From: an uncultured Pelagibacteraceae bacterium
GTDB lineage: Bacteria; Pseudomonadota; Alphaproteobacteria; Pelagibacterales; Pelagibacteraceae
Direction: 5' to 3'
DNA: 64,000 nucleotides
NCBI GenBank assembly: GCA_902536765.1
Contig: CACAYM010000004.1
Span: 1-64,000, forward strand
Shown: positions 51,267 through 62,416 of the stretch, piece by piece
How positions within the stretch are numbered: position 1 is the first letter of the stretch
How the letters are laid out: every line of letters starts with the position of its first letter
The notes under the pieces: generated by a model
Seen by the model: the letters and a program-made list of their open reading frames with translations, nothing else
Told to the model about the DNA's origin: nothing
Databases searched by the model: none
Made by a program: the position numbers and the translations under genes

Positions 51267-53884
51267 TAAAGATTTTTTATAGTTAATGATAGTTTTTTAA
51301 CATCATTTTGTAGATTATTATAATTACTTTTTTCTTGATGAACAATATGTTTCGGTGCTCGTTTGACAAAATCTTTGTTACTTAATCTAGAACTTATTTT
51401 ATCAATTTCTCCCTGATATTTTGCTTGTTTGGCAATAAGATTTTGCTTTATTAAATTCAAGTCTATATTTTCCTCAAAATAAAGTTTAAAAACATTCCCT
51501 TTAATTATCATCGAAGCTGAGGGGTGGCTCTTATCTTTTTCAAGGAAATTTGAAATACGTCCAAGTTTTTTTACAACTGTACTGTTTTTATTTAAAAAAG
51601 TTTTGTTTGTTTTGTCTATTTTGGCAAATGAAATATCTATAAAAGATCCAGGGCTAATACCTAATTCATTTTTAAAGGATCTAATTTCTGTAATAAAATT
51701 GATAATTTTTTCAACGTCATCAAATTTTTGTTTTTTTGATTTATCAGCAATCCAATTTGAATACATAAGATAATTTTTGCTATTATTATCTAATTTGTTT
51801 TTCAGCCAAATTTCCTCTGTAATAAAGGGTATAAATGGATGAAGTAAAACCAATATTTCTTTAAATACGAAACTAGCCATTTCTTTTGTCTCTTTGATGT
51901 CTGTTTTTTTATCTGAACTGAAGATGGTTTTGCTTAACTCCAAATACCAATCACAATATGAATGCCATACAAATTGATATACATTACGAGAAGCCTCATC
52001 AAATCTATAATCTTTTATATTTTTTTCGATTAATTGCTTTGTTTTGATCAATTCACCATAAATCCATCTGTTTATATTTAATTTTGCTTTCGGTGATTTT
52101 TTAATATTTTTAAGTTCACATTTGTTGTGAATTAAAAAGTTATTTACATTCCAAAGTTTATTTAAAAAATTTCTATTACCTTTAACTCTATCTTCAGACA
52201 ATTTAACATCTCTACCTGGTGAAGCCATTGATAAAAGGGTAAAACGTAAAGCATCTGCGCTATATTTTTCTATAAGTTCTAAAGGATCAATAACATTACC
52301 TTTTGACTTTGACATTTTTTGACCTTTTTCATCCCGAACAAGAGCGTGGACATATATATCTTTAAAAGGTTCCTTATTGAGAAATTCCATTCCAAACATA
52401 ATCATTCTAGCAACCCAAAAAAAAATAATATCAAACCCCGTTACCAATACAGACGTTGGATAAAATTTTTTTAGATAATCATTTTTTTGTGGCCATCCAA
52501 GTGTAGCAAAAGCCCAAAGTCCAGATGAAAACCATGTATCAAGTACATCAGGATCTCTTCTTAATTCAACATTTTTTTTATATTTTTTTTTTGCTATTTT
52601 TATTGCTTCATCCTCATCTGCTGCAACTATAATTTTATTATCAGGTGTGTACCAAGCAGGTATCTGGTGTCCCCACCACAATTGTCTCGAAATACACCAA
52701 GGCTCAATGTTATTCATCCATTGAAAATACGTCTTGGACCAGTTTGTTGGAAAAAAATTTGTTTTTTTGTTTTTAACAATTTTTTTTGCTTTAACAGATA
52801 ATTTTTTAGCATCCGCAAACCATTGATCAGTTAAATAAGGTTCAATAACTGAATTTGATCTATCGCCATATGGAACTTTATTTTTTATATTTTCCTCTTT
52901 AACAAATAAGTCACCTAAGTCATTTAAAATTCTTTTTCTTGCTTCAAATCTATCTAAACCTCGATAATTTGATGGCGCATTGTGATTAATTTTTCCATCA
53001 TCAGTAAAAATATTTATAATTTCTAATTTATTTCTTTTTCCTACATCGTAATCATTAAAGTCATGTGCAGGAGTAATTTTTACAGCGCCGGTACCTTGTT
53101 CTGGATCTGCATACTCATCAGCAATAATTTTAACTTTCCTATTAGAAAGCGGTAAAATTACATTTTTTCCTAAATACTTTTTAAATCTTTTATCTTTAGG
53201 GTGCACTGCCACAGCACTGTCTCCCAACATTGTTTCGGGACGAGTTGTTGCTATAGTAATAAAATCTTCAGAATTTTCTATTGGATATTTTATATAGTAT
53301 AGTTTTGAATTAACTTCTCTTTGATCAACTTCTAAATCTGAAATTGCAGTTTTTAAAACTGTGTCCCAATTTACTAATTTCCTAGATTTGTAAATTAGAC
53401 CTTTATTGTACATCTCTACAAAAACTTTTATTACAGATTTGGAAAGATTATCGTCCATGGTGAAAGCATTTCTTGACCAATCGCAAGAACATCCTAATTT
53501 TTTTAACTGATTAATTATTATGTCTCCGTATTCATTTTTCCATTCCCATACTTTGTTTATAAATTCTTCTCTTCCTAAATCTTGCTTATTAATATTTTCT
53601 TTTTCTAATTTTCTCTCAACCAAAGCCTGTGTAGCAATACCAGCATGATCTGTTCCTGGTTGCCATAAGGTTTCATAATTATTCATTCTATGAAATCTTG
53701 TAAGTAAATCCTGAATTGTATTATTTAACGCATGCCCCATATGTAGACTTCCTGTAACATTTGGAGGAGGTATAACTATCGAAAAATGTTTTTTATTTTT
53801 TTTTGGTTTAAATAGGTTTTTATTTTCCCAATACTTGTATATTTTATTTTCTACCTGATTATGAATATATTTATCTGAGCTCAT
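51266..53884 (-). CDS. valS: Valine--tRNA ligase
   Basis: [71 protein letters not shown]. Confidence 0.97.
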   Translation of the reverse strand: MSSDKYIHNQVENKIYKYWENKNLFKPKKNKKHFSIVIPPPNVTGSLHMGHALNNTIQDLLTRFHRMNNYETLWQPGTDHAGIATQALVERKLEKENINKQDLGREEFINKVWEWKNEYGDIIINQLKKLGCSCDWSRNAFTMDDNLSKSVIKVFVEMYNKGLIYKSRKLVNWDTVLKTAISDLEVDQREVNSKLYYIKYPIENSEDFITIATTRPETMLGDSAVAVHPKDKRFKKYLGKNVILPLSNRKVKIIADEYADPEQGTGAVKITPAHDFNDYDVGKRNKLEIINIFTDDGKINHNAPSNYRGLDRFEARKRILNDLGDLFVKEENIKNKVPYGDRSNSVIEPYLTDQWFADAKKLSVKAKKIVKNKKTNFFPTNWSKTYFQWMNNIEPWCISRQLWWGHQIPAWYTPDNKIIVAADEDEAIKIAKKKYKKNVELRRDPDVLDTWFSSGLWAFATLGWPQKNDYLKKFYPTSVLVTGFDIIFFWVARMIMFGMEFLNKEPFKDIYVHALVRDEKGQKMSKSKGNVIDPLELIEKYSADALRFTLLSMASPGRDVKLSEDRVKGNRNFLNKLWNVNNFLIHNKCELKNIKKSPKAKLNINRWIYGELIKTKQLIEKNIKDYRFDEASRNVYQFVWHSYCDWYLELSKTIFSSDKKTDIKETKEMASFVFKEILVLLHPFIPFITEEIWLKNKLDNNSKNYLMYSNWIADKSKKQKFDDVEKIINFITEIRSFKNELGISPGSFIDISFAKIDKTNKTFLNKNSTVVKKLGRISNFLEKDKSHPSASMIIKGNVFKLYFEENIDLNLIKQNLIAKQAKYQGEIDKISSRLSNKDFVKRAPKHIVHQEKSNYNNLQNDVKKLSLTIKNL

Positions 53885-53999
53885 ATGCTGATTTATAGTT
53901 TATAATTTAATAAACGTAATTAACAATATTCAAATTAAGATTGAATTTGAGGGCCTATTTACTATAAGCATAGTATAAATTATTTTATTAACAAATAAT

Positions 54000-54073
54000 G
54001 GTAACGTGGCGGAATGGTTACGCAGAGGATTGCAAATCCTTGTATCCCGGTTCGATTCCGGGCGTTACCTCCA
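54000..54073 (+). tRNA. tRNA-Cys(GCA)
   Basis: ggtaacgtggcggaatggttacgcagaggattgcaaatccttgtatcccggttcgattccgggcgttacctcca; anticodon loop TTGCAAA. Confidence 0.96.
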
Positions 54074-54123
54074 AAAAAGTAGTTGTTTTACATTTAAAAA
54101 AAAGTAAATTCTGAACTTTACAT

Positions 54124-54199
54124 TCCTCGGTAGCTCAGTTGGTAGAGCAGTTGACTGTTAATCAATTGGTCGCAGGTTCGAGTCCTGCCCGAGGAGCCA
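54124..54199 (+). tRNA. tRNA-Asn(GTT)
   Basis: tcctcggtagctcagttggtagagcagttgactgttaatcaattggtcgcaggttcgagtcctgcccgaggagcca; anticodon loop CTGTTAA. Confidence 0.97.
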
Positions 54200-56248
54200 T
54201 CAATCCTTTTTTAATTTAAAAGCAACAAAAGCATCCCCTTGCTCTACTAAATCTGGATATATTCTTGCTAAACTCATTCCACCCGTTGCTGGTATTATAA
54301 CAAATTGTTCTCCGTTGACAGCATACACTGTTGGAGGTGCTGACCCTATATAAGGTAGTTCATATGACCAAAGTTCTTCTCCAGTTTGTGTATCAAACGC
54401 TCTAATAAGTTTGTCTAATGTGCCACCAACGAATACTAGATTACCAGCTGTAGCCGTTGCTCCTCCAAAATTAGCTGTGCCTGTATCCTTCATGCCTCTT
54501 TTTTTTAATTCATCAAAATATCCTAATGGAACCTGCCATAAAATTTTTCCACTATTTAAGTTTAATGCGGTCAAACTTCCCCAAGGAGGAGTGATACCTG
54601 GATAACCCTCAAGATCATCTAATTTATTATTTTTTCCAATATCTAATAAATTATTTTTTAATTCTAATTTTTTATTAATATCAAATGAACTAAAAACTTT
54701 AAATTTAGTTGGTATATCATGCGCAGTTACGTAAAGTATATTTTTATCAGAGTCTACTGATGCACCAGGCCATTGTGCACCGCCCCATAAATTATAAGAG
54801 ATAGTAAATTTATCTATTTCATGAGTTGGATAAAAGCCGTAATTAGACTCTTTTACTTGCTTTAAAACATGGTCACTATCCTCTTTAGATTTATTTGTTA
54901 TATGTTCTAACTTGAACTCATTCCTTGCAAATGGTTCAGGCAATTCTAATGACGGTTGGTATTCACAGGTTCTTTGTCCTGGTAATTTTGAAACTGGTGC
55001 TTTTTTTTTTACAAAATCAAATATCGGTTCTCCAGTATTTTTATCCAATATAATAGTATTGCCTGTTTTTGAAACCGCTAAAACAACATCTATTCTTTTT
55101 CCATATTTATTTATTGTTGTTAAAATAGGTGGACCAGCTATATCATTATTCCATAAATCGTGACAAGTTTCTTGAAAATACCAATTAATTTTTTTATTTC
55201 TTACATCAAAAGCTATTACACTGTCTGCATATAAATTTTTACCAGGTCTTTGAATTCCAACAAAATATGGTGCTGCATTACCAGTGGTTAAGTATAAAAT
55301 TCCATTTTTGTTGTCTGACGATATACCACCCCATGGAGAACCTCCTTTAAAGTCTCTTGCATTTACCAAGCTTTTATCAATCTTTCTAAGATAGTATTTC
55401 CATTTAAGATCACCATTATAAACATCGTAAATCTCTACAGCTGGAATTATTGATCCTATTACTATTTGTTCATCTATAATAGTAGGTGTAGTTGGAGAAG
55501 AACCTATTTTAATAATTCCATTGTCTCCAAAATCTTTTATAGGTTTGCCATTTTTGGCGTTTAATGAGATTAATTGATCGTCGTTGGTAAATATAAGTCT
55601 TAAGATTTGATTTTTTTTGTCTTCCCACAATAATAATCCTCTTTTTGCTGCATGAAATCCTCTTTCAACTTTATATTTCCATATTACTTTTCCAGTTGCA
55701 GCATTTAAACAAACTATAAAATTACCTGGGGTCGGAAAATATAAAAAACCATCTTTAACAATTGGGTTTGCTTGTATACTTTTTTTTACGTCATTAGATC
55801 TATATATCCATGCAACTTCTAAGTCTTTCACATTCGACCTATTAATTAAATCTAAATTAGAAAATCTTAAATTAGAATATCCACCATGGCTTCTCGTCCA
55901 ATTTGAATAATTTCGCTCGATATTTTCAATTTCTGTTCCTTTTTTAAAATTTTCTTTTTTCGCAGGTATTACAATTGTGGAAGGTAAACTATTTCTTTTG
56001 TTTTCGTCTTCTACTTCCCAAAATCTTTTATGGCTATCAAGAAATTGATTGCCTAAAATATATGGGATTTTTTCTATTGTGCTATAAATTTTTCTGATTT
56101 TTTTGCTATTTATATTTTTTTTGCTAAATGTAATTGCACTTCTATTAACATATGAAGGGTCATAATATGAAAGATCATAAATTACAGCCAATAAAGAAAG
56201 TATTATTAAAGAAAAGATTGTAAGAAATAAATATTTTAAATACTTCAT
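54200..56248 (-). CDS. PQQ-dependent membrane-anchored quinoprotein dehydrogenase (glucose dehydrogenase-like)
   Basis: Beta-propeller repeats: LNAATGKVIWKYKVERG, LNLNSGKILWQVPLG, FDTQTGEELWSYELP; GGATATAGNLVFVGGTLDKLIRAFD; N-terminal TM. Confidence 0.88.
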   Translation of the reverse strand: MKYLKYLFLTIFSLIILSLLAVIYDLSYYDPSYVNRSAITFSKKNINSKKIRKIYSTIEKIPYILGNQFLDSHKRFWEVEDENKRNSLPSTIVIPAKKENFKKGTEIENIERNYSNWTRSHGGYSNLRFSNLDLINRSNVKDLEVAWIYRSNDVKKSIQANPIVKDGFLYFPTPGNFIVCLNAATGKVIWKYKVERGFHAAKRGLLLWEDKKNQILRLIFTNDDQLISLNAKNGKPIKDFGDNGIIKIGSSPTTPTIIDEQIVIGSIIPAVEIYDVYNGDLKWKYYLRKIDKSLVNARDFKGGSPWGGISSDNKNGILYLTTGNAAPYFVGIQRPGKNLYADSVIAFDVRNKKINWYFQETCHDLWNNDIAGPPILTTINKYGKRIDVVLAVSKTGNTIILDKNTGEPIFDFVKKKAPVSKLPGQRTCEYQPSLELPEPFARNEFKLEHITNKSKEDSDHVLKQVKESNYGFYPTHEIDKFTISYNLWGGAQWPGASVDSDKNILYVTAHDIPTKFKVFSSFDINKKLELKNNLLDIGKNNKLDDLEGYPGITPPWGSLTALNLNSGKILWQVPLGYFDELKKRGMKDTGTANFGGATATAGNLVFVGGTLDKLIRAFDTQTGEELWSYELPYIGSAPPTVYAVNGEQFVIIPATGGMSLARIYPDLVEQGDAFVAFKLKKD

Positions 56249-56314
56249 TAATTTAAATTTTAGTTATAATTTAAATTAAATTACTTTCAAAAAAATTAAA
56301 TCAGCTATCTAGTC

Positions 56315-56686
56315 TCAGCCTGTCTTAGATATTCCAACTTGTGAAACCTGAAGGTTTTTCCCAAATTTTATCTTTTGGTCTTGAGTTAACTCTGAATAAA
56401 GCTTTAAAAGAAAATTATAATTAACATTCATATGACTTTCTTTTATTTTTTCTGCATTTATTGCGTATTCAGAAAAATCCTCAAAAAAGTAGTTAATTGG
56501 CACTTTAAGATAGTTAGATAACTGTAGTAATCTAATTGAACTTACGCCATTTGTACCTTTTTCGTACTTTTGAATCTGCTGAAATGTTACGTTGATTGCT
56601 TTTGCTACTTTAGTTTGAGTTAAGCCAAGTGCTAATCTTCTTAGCTTAAGCTTATTGCCTAAGTGTTTATTAAAATTTTCTTCCAT
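56315..56686 (-). CDS. XRE-family HTH transcriptional regulator
   Basis: LGNKLKLRRLALGLTQTKVAKAINVTFQQIQKYEKGTNGVSSIRLLQLSNYLKVPINYFF. Confidence 0.92.
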   Translation of the reverse strand: MEENFNKHLGNKLKLRRLALGLTQTKVAKAINVTFQQIQKYEKGTNGVSSIRLLQLSNYLKVPINYFFEDFSEYAINAEKIKESHMNVNYNFLLKLYSELTQDQKIKFGKNLQVSQVGISKTG

Positions 56687-56834
56687 TAAGACCCCTCTTA
56701 AAATTAAGATTGAACTCTATCCTGAAGGTTTATGCAAGCCCTAAAATATTTTTTTTTTACCCTATTTATTAGCTTGACATAAGGCTAAAAAGCCTAAATT
56801 GCTTTTAAAAATAAAGTAAACTTATTTAGACTAA

Positions 56835-57569
56835 TTATAAAATTTGACTTAAAAATAGCTTAGTTCTATCGCTTTTTGGATTTGCAAAAAATTCTTTAGT
56901 CTCTGCTTTTTCTACAATCATTCCTTCATCCATAAATATAACTTCATCAGCTACTTCTTTTGCAAAACCCATTTCATGCGTAACAACAATCATTGTCATT
57001 CCACCTTTTGCAAGATTTACCATTGCATCTAAAACTTCTTTTATCATCTCTGGATCTAATGCAGACGTAGGTTCGTCAAAAAGCATTATTTTTGGCTGCA
57101 TACATAAAGCTCGCGCAATAGCAGATCTTTGTTGTTGACCTCCAGATAACTGACCAGGAAATTTATTTGCTTGATCAGCAATTTGAACTTGTTCTAATTG
57201 TTTCATAGCTAATTCCTGAGCATCTTTTTTAGGCATTTTTTTTACCCAAATTGGAGCAAGGGTACAGTTATCTAAAATAGACAAATGTGGAAATAAATTA
57301 AATTGTTGAAAAACCATCCCTACTTCAGCTCTAACTTGTTCAATATTTTTTGTGTTTTCAGAAAGTTCAGTACCATCAACTATTATAGTACCCTTTTGAT
57401 GTTCCTCTAACCTGTTAATACATCTAATTAAAGTTGACTTACCTGATCCAGAGGGGCCGCAAACAACAATTTTTTGTTTAGCTGAAACATCAAGATTTAT
57501 GTCTTTTAAAACCTGAAAATCTCCAAACCATTTATTTACATTTTCAATTTTAATTATTGGTTCAGTCAT
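56835..57569 (-). CDS. aapP: General L-amino acid ABC transporter ATP-binding protein
   Basis: [61 protein letters not shown]; last gene of aapJQM cluster. Confidence 0.95.
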   Translation of the reverse strand: MTEPIIKIENVNKWFGDFQVLKDINLDVSAKQKIVVCGPSGSGKSTLIRCINRLEEHQKGTIIVDGTELSENTKNIEQVRAEVGMVFQQFNLFPHLSILDNCTLAPIWVKKMPKKDAQELAMKQLEQVQIADQANKFPGQLSGGQQQRSAIARALCMQPKIMLFDEPTSALDPEMIKEVLDAMVNLAKGGMTMIVVTHEMGFAKEVADEVIFMDEGMIVEKAETKEFFANPKSDRTKLFLSQIL

Positions 57570-57570
57570 T

Positions 57571-58842
57571 TTATCTTTCAGTTTTATATTTTGCTTCTAA
57601 GTTATAACTATATTTGCTCATAGCATAGCAAATTATCCAGAAAATTATAGCAGCAAATATATATCCCTCCATTGCAAATCCTAACCATTTTGGATTTGTT
57701 TTTGCCAAAGCTAACATTCCGGCCAATTCTGCTAATCCAACTACAAAAATCAAAGGTGTATCTTTAACAAGTGCTAAAAATGTATTGCAAATTCCAGGAA
57801 TTACTAATTTTAAAGCTTGAGGTAAAATTACAAATATATGCATCTTCCAATATCCCATGCCCAAAGATTTTGCAGCATCATATTGACCTCTTGGTAGTGC
57901 TTGTAAGCCACCTCTTATAACTTCAGCACAATAAGCTCCTTCGAAAAGTGTAATAGCTATAATTACTCTTACGAGTTTATCCATGAAGAAATCCTCAGGT
58001 AAAAACATAGGAAACATAACTGAAGACATAAATAATACTGTTATAAGAGGAACGCCCCTCCAAAACTCAATATAACCAATTGATATATATCGTATCATTG
58101 GAAGATTTGATCGCCTACCCAACGCCAAAACCATACCCAAAGGAAAACAGAAAATTAAACAGAAAAAAGAGACAATAAATGTTAAAGATAACCCTCCCCA
58201 CGCACCTGTTTCGACCCAAACTAAACCGAATGCACCACCAGAGATTAGATAATAAATTACTAAAAATGCAATTATTGGATAAATAATTACGTAATATAAC
58301 GCTAAATATTTTTTTAAATTATCTCTTAAGAAAAAGCCAAAAAATCCTAAAGCAATAACAAGAATAAATGCTAAATTAATCCTCCAATGTAAATCATTTG
58401 GATACATTCCATACATAAAACGTCTGAACCAAACTTTAACATAAGTCCAACAAGCTCCAGTCCCTGTGCAAGCCTCTTTGGTATCACCAGAAATATTTGC
58501 ATCAAATATCATCCAACTTAAAGATGGAGGAGTTGCTTTAATAATCGCAAAAATAATAAGAAGTGTCAGTATTGCGTTAAAATTATTTGTATTGATATTT
58601 TTATTAATAATATCTAAGCTTTTTATTCCAGAATATTCAGTTCTAATAAAATTCAATCCTATAAAACCAAGAATTAAAGGAAGAAAGATACTTAACATTC
58701 CTGGTAGAAAGGATGTGATATTTATCTTTAAAAAAGCATTTATTGCAACATCTATTATACTTATAGAAAAAAAGAAAAGACCTAAATATAGGAAATAATA
58801 GAAATTCTGCTTATTTGATTTTAGAAAATTTAGACTATTCAT
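57571..58842 (-). CDS. aapM: General L-amino acid ABC transporter permease
   Basis: [78 protein letters not shown]. Confidence 0.94.
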   Translation of the reverse strand: MNSLNFLKSNKQNFYYFLYLGLFFFSISIIDVAINAFLKINITSFLPGMLSIFLPLILGFIGLNFIRTEYSGIKSLDIINKNINTNNFNAILTLLIIFAIIKATPPSLSWMIFDANISGDTKEACTGTGACWTYVKVWFRRFMYGMYPNDLHWRINLAFILVIALGFFGFFLRDNLKKYLALYYVIIYPIIAFLVIYYLISGGAFGLVWVETGAWGGLSLTFIVSFFCLIFCFPLGMVLALGRRSNLPMIRYISIGYIEFWRGVPLITVLFMSSVMFPMFLPEDFFMDKLVRVIIAITLFEGAYCAEVIRGGLQALPRGQYDAAKSLGMGYWKMHIFVILPQALKLVIPGICNTFLALVKDTPLIFVVGLAELAGMLALAKTNPKWLGFAMEGYIFAAIIFWIICYAMSKYSYNLEAKYKTER

Positions 58843-59993
58843 TATTTTTCCTTAATTTCTATTTTTTTGTTATACCAATTCATTATTGCTGCAATTGCTA
58901 AACTTATAGATAAATAAGTAAGCATTGTTATAGATACTATTTCAATTGCCTTTCCAGTCTGCATCAATGCTGTACCAGCAAAAACTAATACTAAATCAGG
59001 ATAAGCTATTGCTGCTGCTAATGATGAATTCTTTGTTAAATTAAGATATTGATTAGTAGTTGGTGGAATTATAATTCTTAAGGCTTGTGGCATAACTACT
59101 AATTTTAATATTTGATTAGGTGTTAAACCAACTGATGCAGCAGCCTCTTTTTGCCCTTTTCCAATTCCCTGGATACCAGCTCTTACACACTCAGCAACAA
59201 ATGTAGATGTGTATAATGATAAAGCTAAAACTAAAGCAATTAATTCAGGTGGCAAACCTATACCTCCTTCAAACACATAAGACGTTTTTGATAATTGTTT
59301 TAAGACAGGAATTCCAAAATCTAAGGATACACCTCCTATAAAAAACGTTAAAGCGGGAAGTAAGAATATTAATCCCAAGGAAATAAAGAAAACTGGGATT
59401 TGTTTTCCTTCATTCTCTTGAAGTTTTTTTGCGTACGTTGAAATTATTATAATAGAAACAATGACTGCTAAAATTGAATATAAGAAAATGTCTAAGTTTG
59501 TCCAAATAAAAGACGGTATATAATATCCCTTGATAGTCATGTAAGTAACACCAAACCATGGTCCAGCTTTTTCTGGAACAGGAAGTGCTCTTAATGCTGC
59601 GTAATACCAAAAGAAAATTTGAAGTAATAATGGAATATTTCTAAAGAATTCAACATACCAAGCTGCAGAATTTCTAATTAGATAATTTGAGGACAATCTT
59701 GCTACTCCAAATATTACTCCCAAAATTGTACAAAAAATTATGCTTATAAAAGATACTAATAATGTATTGAGTAATCCTACAAGATAAGCTCGAGCATATG
59801 AGTGTGAGCCACTATACTCAATAAGAGAAAACTGAACATCAAAAGAGGATTCTTGTGTTAAAAAACCAAAACCAAAATCAATTCCTCTATTATCCATATT
59901 GATTTGGGCATTGAAGGTAAAAAAACCAAATATGCCTAAAACAAACAAAACTGTTATGATTTGTGGAAGAATTTTTTTGATTTTGTTGTTCAT
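58842..59993 (-). CDS. aapQ: General L-amino acid ABC transporter permease
   Basis: FFRNIPLLLQIFFWYYAAL, VRAGIQGIGKGQKEAAASVGLTPNQILKLVVMPQALRIIIPPTTNQYLNLTKNSSLA. Confidence 0.94.
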   Translation of the reverse strand: MNNKIKKILPQIITVLFVLGIFGFFTFNAQINMDNRGIDFGFGFLTQESSFDVQFSLIEYSGSHSYARAYLVGLLNTLLVSFISIIFCTILGVIFGVARLSSNYLIRNSAAWYVEFFRNIPLLLQIFFWYYAALRALPVPEKAGPWFGVTYMTIKGYYIPSFIWTNLDIFLYSILAVIVSIIIISTYAKKLQENEGKQIPVFFISLGLIFLLPALTFFIGGVSLDFGIPVLKQLSKTSYVFEGGIGLPPELIALVLALSLYTSTFVAECVRAGIQGIGKGQKEAAASVGLTPNQILKLVVMPQALRIIIPPTTNQYLNLTKNSSLAAAIAYPDLVLVFAGTALMQTGKAIEIVSITMLTYLSISLAIAAIMNWYNKKIEIKEK

Positions 59994-60010
59994 TAGACCG
60001 CAAATATAAA

Positions 60011-60040
60011 AAAAAGGGCTAGAAAAATCTAGCCCTTTTT
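60011..60040 (-). terminator. Perfect symmetrical intrinsic-terminator-like hairpin between aapJ and aapQ
   Basis: aaaaagggctaga-aaaa-tctagccctttttt region: 13-bp perfect stem, 4-nt loop, T-tract; about 20 nt after aapJ stop. Confidence 0.85.
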
Positions 60041-60059
60041 AAAGTATTTAAATCAAGAA

Positions 60060-61097
60060 TTATCTTGCTGGTGGTACGTATAAAATTCCACCTTTAGTCC
60101 AAAGTTGATTTGGACCTCTGTCAGGTAAGATACCTGGGTCAGCTATATTTCTTTTATAGCTTTCGCCATAGTTTCCTACTTGTTTAATAATCCTTAAACT
60201 CCAGTCATTATCTAGACCAAAAGCTGCTCCTAATTCACCTTCAGCACCTACAAGTCTTTTAATTGCAGGGTTATCTGAAGTCTTCATAGAATCAGCATTT
60301 GAAGAAGTAATTCCATACTCTTCAGCTTCGATCATAGTGTTTAATGACCAACGAACAATATCTTCCCAAACAGCATCACCTTGTCTTACAACTGGTCCTA
60401 AAGGCTCTTTAGAAATAGTTTCAGGTAATACAATGTGTTCATCTGGGTTTTTCATTTTTGTTCTTTGAGCTGCTAATCCAGATTTATCAGTCGTATAAGT
60501 ATCACATCTACCTGCATCATAAGCAGCAACAACTTCGTCAGCTTTTTCAAAAGCTACCGGCTCATATGAAATTCCTCTTGAATTAAAGAAGTCTCTCATA
60601 TTTAGCTCAGTTGTTGTACCAATGTTTGTACAAGCAGAGATACCATTTTTAAATTGGTTTACTGAAGTAATGCCAGAATTTTTTCTTACCATGAAACCTT
60701 GTCCATCATAAAAGTTAACTCCGACGAATGTAAGACCAATATCAGCATCTCTAGAAAGTGTCCAAGTTGTGTTTCTTGATAAAATATCAATTTCACCAGA
60801 TGTTAAAGCAGTAAATCTTTCTTTAGCACTTAGTGGAGTGAACTTAACTTTATTCGCATCTCCAAGTACCGCAGCAGCAACAGCTCTACATACATCAACG
60901 TCAACTCCAGTCCAATTTCCAGACGCATCTGCATTTGAAAATCCTGGAAGACCTTGAGAAACACCACATCTTACAAAACCTTTCTTCTGAGTGTTTTTAA
61001 GAGTTTTTGATTTCTTTGCCATAGCTTCTGTTGAAAATGCAAATAGCACCGCAAACATAGCCATAAAAGAAGTCAATTTTTTTATAAGATTAAACAT
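60060..61097 (-). CDS. aapJ: General L-amino acid ABC transporter substrate-binding protein
   Basis: Signal peptide; VRCGVSQGLPGFSNADASGNWTGVDVDVCRAVAAAVLGDANKVKFTPLSAKERFTALTSGEIDIL. Confidence 0.95.
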   Translation of the reverse strand: MFNLIKKLTSFMAMFAVLFAFSTEAMAKKSKTLKNTQKKGFVRCGVSQGLPGFSNADASGNWTGVDVDVCRAVAAAVLGDANKVKFTPLSAKERFTALTSGEIDILSRNTTWTLSRDADIGLTFVGVNFYDGQGFMVRKNSGITSVNQFKNGISACTNIGTTTELNMRDFFNSRGISYEPVAFEKADEVVAAYDAGRCDTYTTDKSGLAAQRTKMKNPDEHIVLPETISKEPLGPVVRQGDAVWEDIVRWSLNTMIEAEEYGITSSNADSMKTSDNPAIKRLVGAEGELGAAFGLDNDWSLRIIKQVGNYGESYKRNIADPGILPDRGPNQLWTKGGILYVPPAR

Positions 61098-61120
61098 ATA
61101 TTCTTCCTCTTGTTTATTAG

Positions 61121-61140
61121 TTTATTTGTTAACAAATAAA
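61121..61140. repeat. 20-bp perfect palindrome in aapJ leader
   Basis: tttatttgttaacaaataaa is its own reverse complement. Confidence 0.85.
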
Positions 61141-61161
61141 TTCAAAATTACTTTTGAATTT
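61138..61161. repeat. 24-nt perfect inverted repeat (10-bp arms, 4-nt loop) abutting the palindrome
   Basis: aaattcaaaa-ttac-ttttgaattt; in aapJ sense strand the loop reads GTAA. Confidence 0.85.
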
Positions 61162-61261
61162 CTAATATTTAATCATGATATAAATAGCTCATCAATAGCA
61201 AATTTGGTAATTTTACCTTCAATTCTCAATAAAACCCATATTGATTTCAATGTATTAATAT

Positions 61262-62395
61262 TTATGGGTTAGAAAGCAATTTTTCTAGTGCTAAATAATG
61301 TCTAAACCTAGTATAGATAAGACAATTCCTTTTTGCCTTTATTTTTTTTTTTTTATTATCATCGTCTATTTTTAAAATTGTACTTTTAAGAGCATTTTTT
61401 TCATTGCTTGCAAAAAGAAAACCAGCCTCCCCATTATCAAGAAATTCCTTTGGACCGTTTGGACAATCTGAGGAGACTACTAATAGATTTGAAAGCGCAG
61501 CCTCTACAATTACAAATCCAACTTCCTCCCACAAAGATGGTAGAATAAAGATATCAGCTTTAATCATGTAAGACATTGGGTTTTCTTTAAAACCAGGCAT
61601 ATGTATTCTATCTTTCATATTTAACTTTTGAATTAATTTTTCTATTTCTTTTTTTTCCTCACCATCACCTAATATAATTAAGTCATAATTTTGATTCTTT
61701 AATAAAAAGTCACTTAATTCATTGATCATAAATTTGAAGTTTTTCTGTTTTGTAAATCTTCCTGCAGACAAAATAATTTTTTTATCAAATGAAAGACTTT
61801 TTGATCTTTTTTTTTGGTCTATAAATTCATGCATATTGATTATTGCATCTGGTAAAACTTTTATTTTATTAGTATTAAGCAAATTTAAATTAGAAATTTT
61901 ATTAAAAAGCTCATATGTTGGGCAGGTTAATAAATAAATTTTACTATTTACAATTCTCCAGAATGTTTTTCTAAAAATATTTAATTTTGGATATCCAGAA
62001 ATTCTTAGAATCATTTTACATTTTAAATTAAAAAGAAAATTTAACATTAAGGGAAGAGATGTTATTAAATGAGCAATAAAATAACATTCTTTTTCTTTTT
62101 TTAAAAATTTCAATAATGGCACAAAAGAAATTACAAATATAAAGATATATAATATCCTACTTTTCAAATATCCTGTATTTGGAAAATATTTGATTAGATT
62201 TGGAAAAAAATTAATTACTTCAACTTCATTATCGTTAAAAATTTTTATATGTTTGTTCCATTCACCAAAAACATTGATAATTTTGACTGAGTTTTTTCCT
62301 TTAGCAAATTTTTTTGCGGCTATAGCAGAATTTAAACACGATTTAATTGTTCCAACATTACCAATAAATGGTGACCAATAAACTAGATTATACAT
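61262..62395 (-). CDS. Glycosyltransferase family 4 protein
   Basis: KKIILSAGRFTKQKNFKFMI, LIILGDGEEKKEIEKLIQKLNMKDRIHMPGFKENPMSYMIKADIFILPSLWEEVGFVIVEAALS. Confidence 0.92.
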   Translation of the reverse strand: MYNLVYWSPFIGNVGTIKSCLNSAIAAKKFAKGKNSVKIINVFGEWNKHIKIFNDNEVEVINFFPNLIKYFPNTGYLKSRILYIFIFVISFVPLLKFLKKEKECYFIAHLITSLPLMLNFLFNLKCKMILRISGYPKLNIFRKTFWRIVNSKIYLLTCPTYELFNKISNLNLLNTNKIKVLPDAIINMHEFIDQKKRSKSLSFDKKIILSAGRFTKQKNFKFMINELSDFLLKNQNYDLIILGDGEEKKEIEKLIQKLNMKDRIHMPGFKENPMSYMIKADIFILPSLWEEVGFVIVEAALSNLLVVSSDCPNGPKEFLDNGEAGFLFASNEKNALKSTILKIDDDNKKKKIKAKRNCLIYTRFRHYLALEKLLSNP

Positions 62396-62416
62396 ATTCT
62401 CATTAAGTTAAATTAA

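Noticed and set aside
56250-56275. AATTTAAATT-type inverted repeats upstream of the PQQ dehydrogenase
   Set aside because: Made only of A/T and short; common by chance in this AT-rich sequence.
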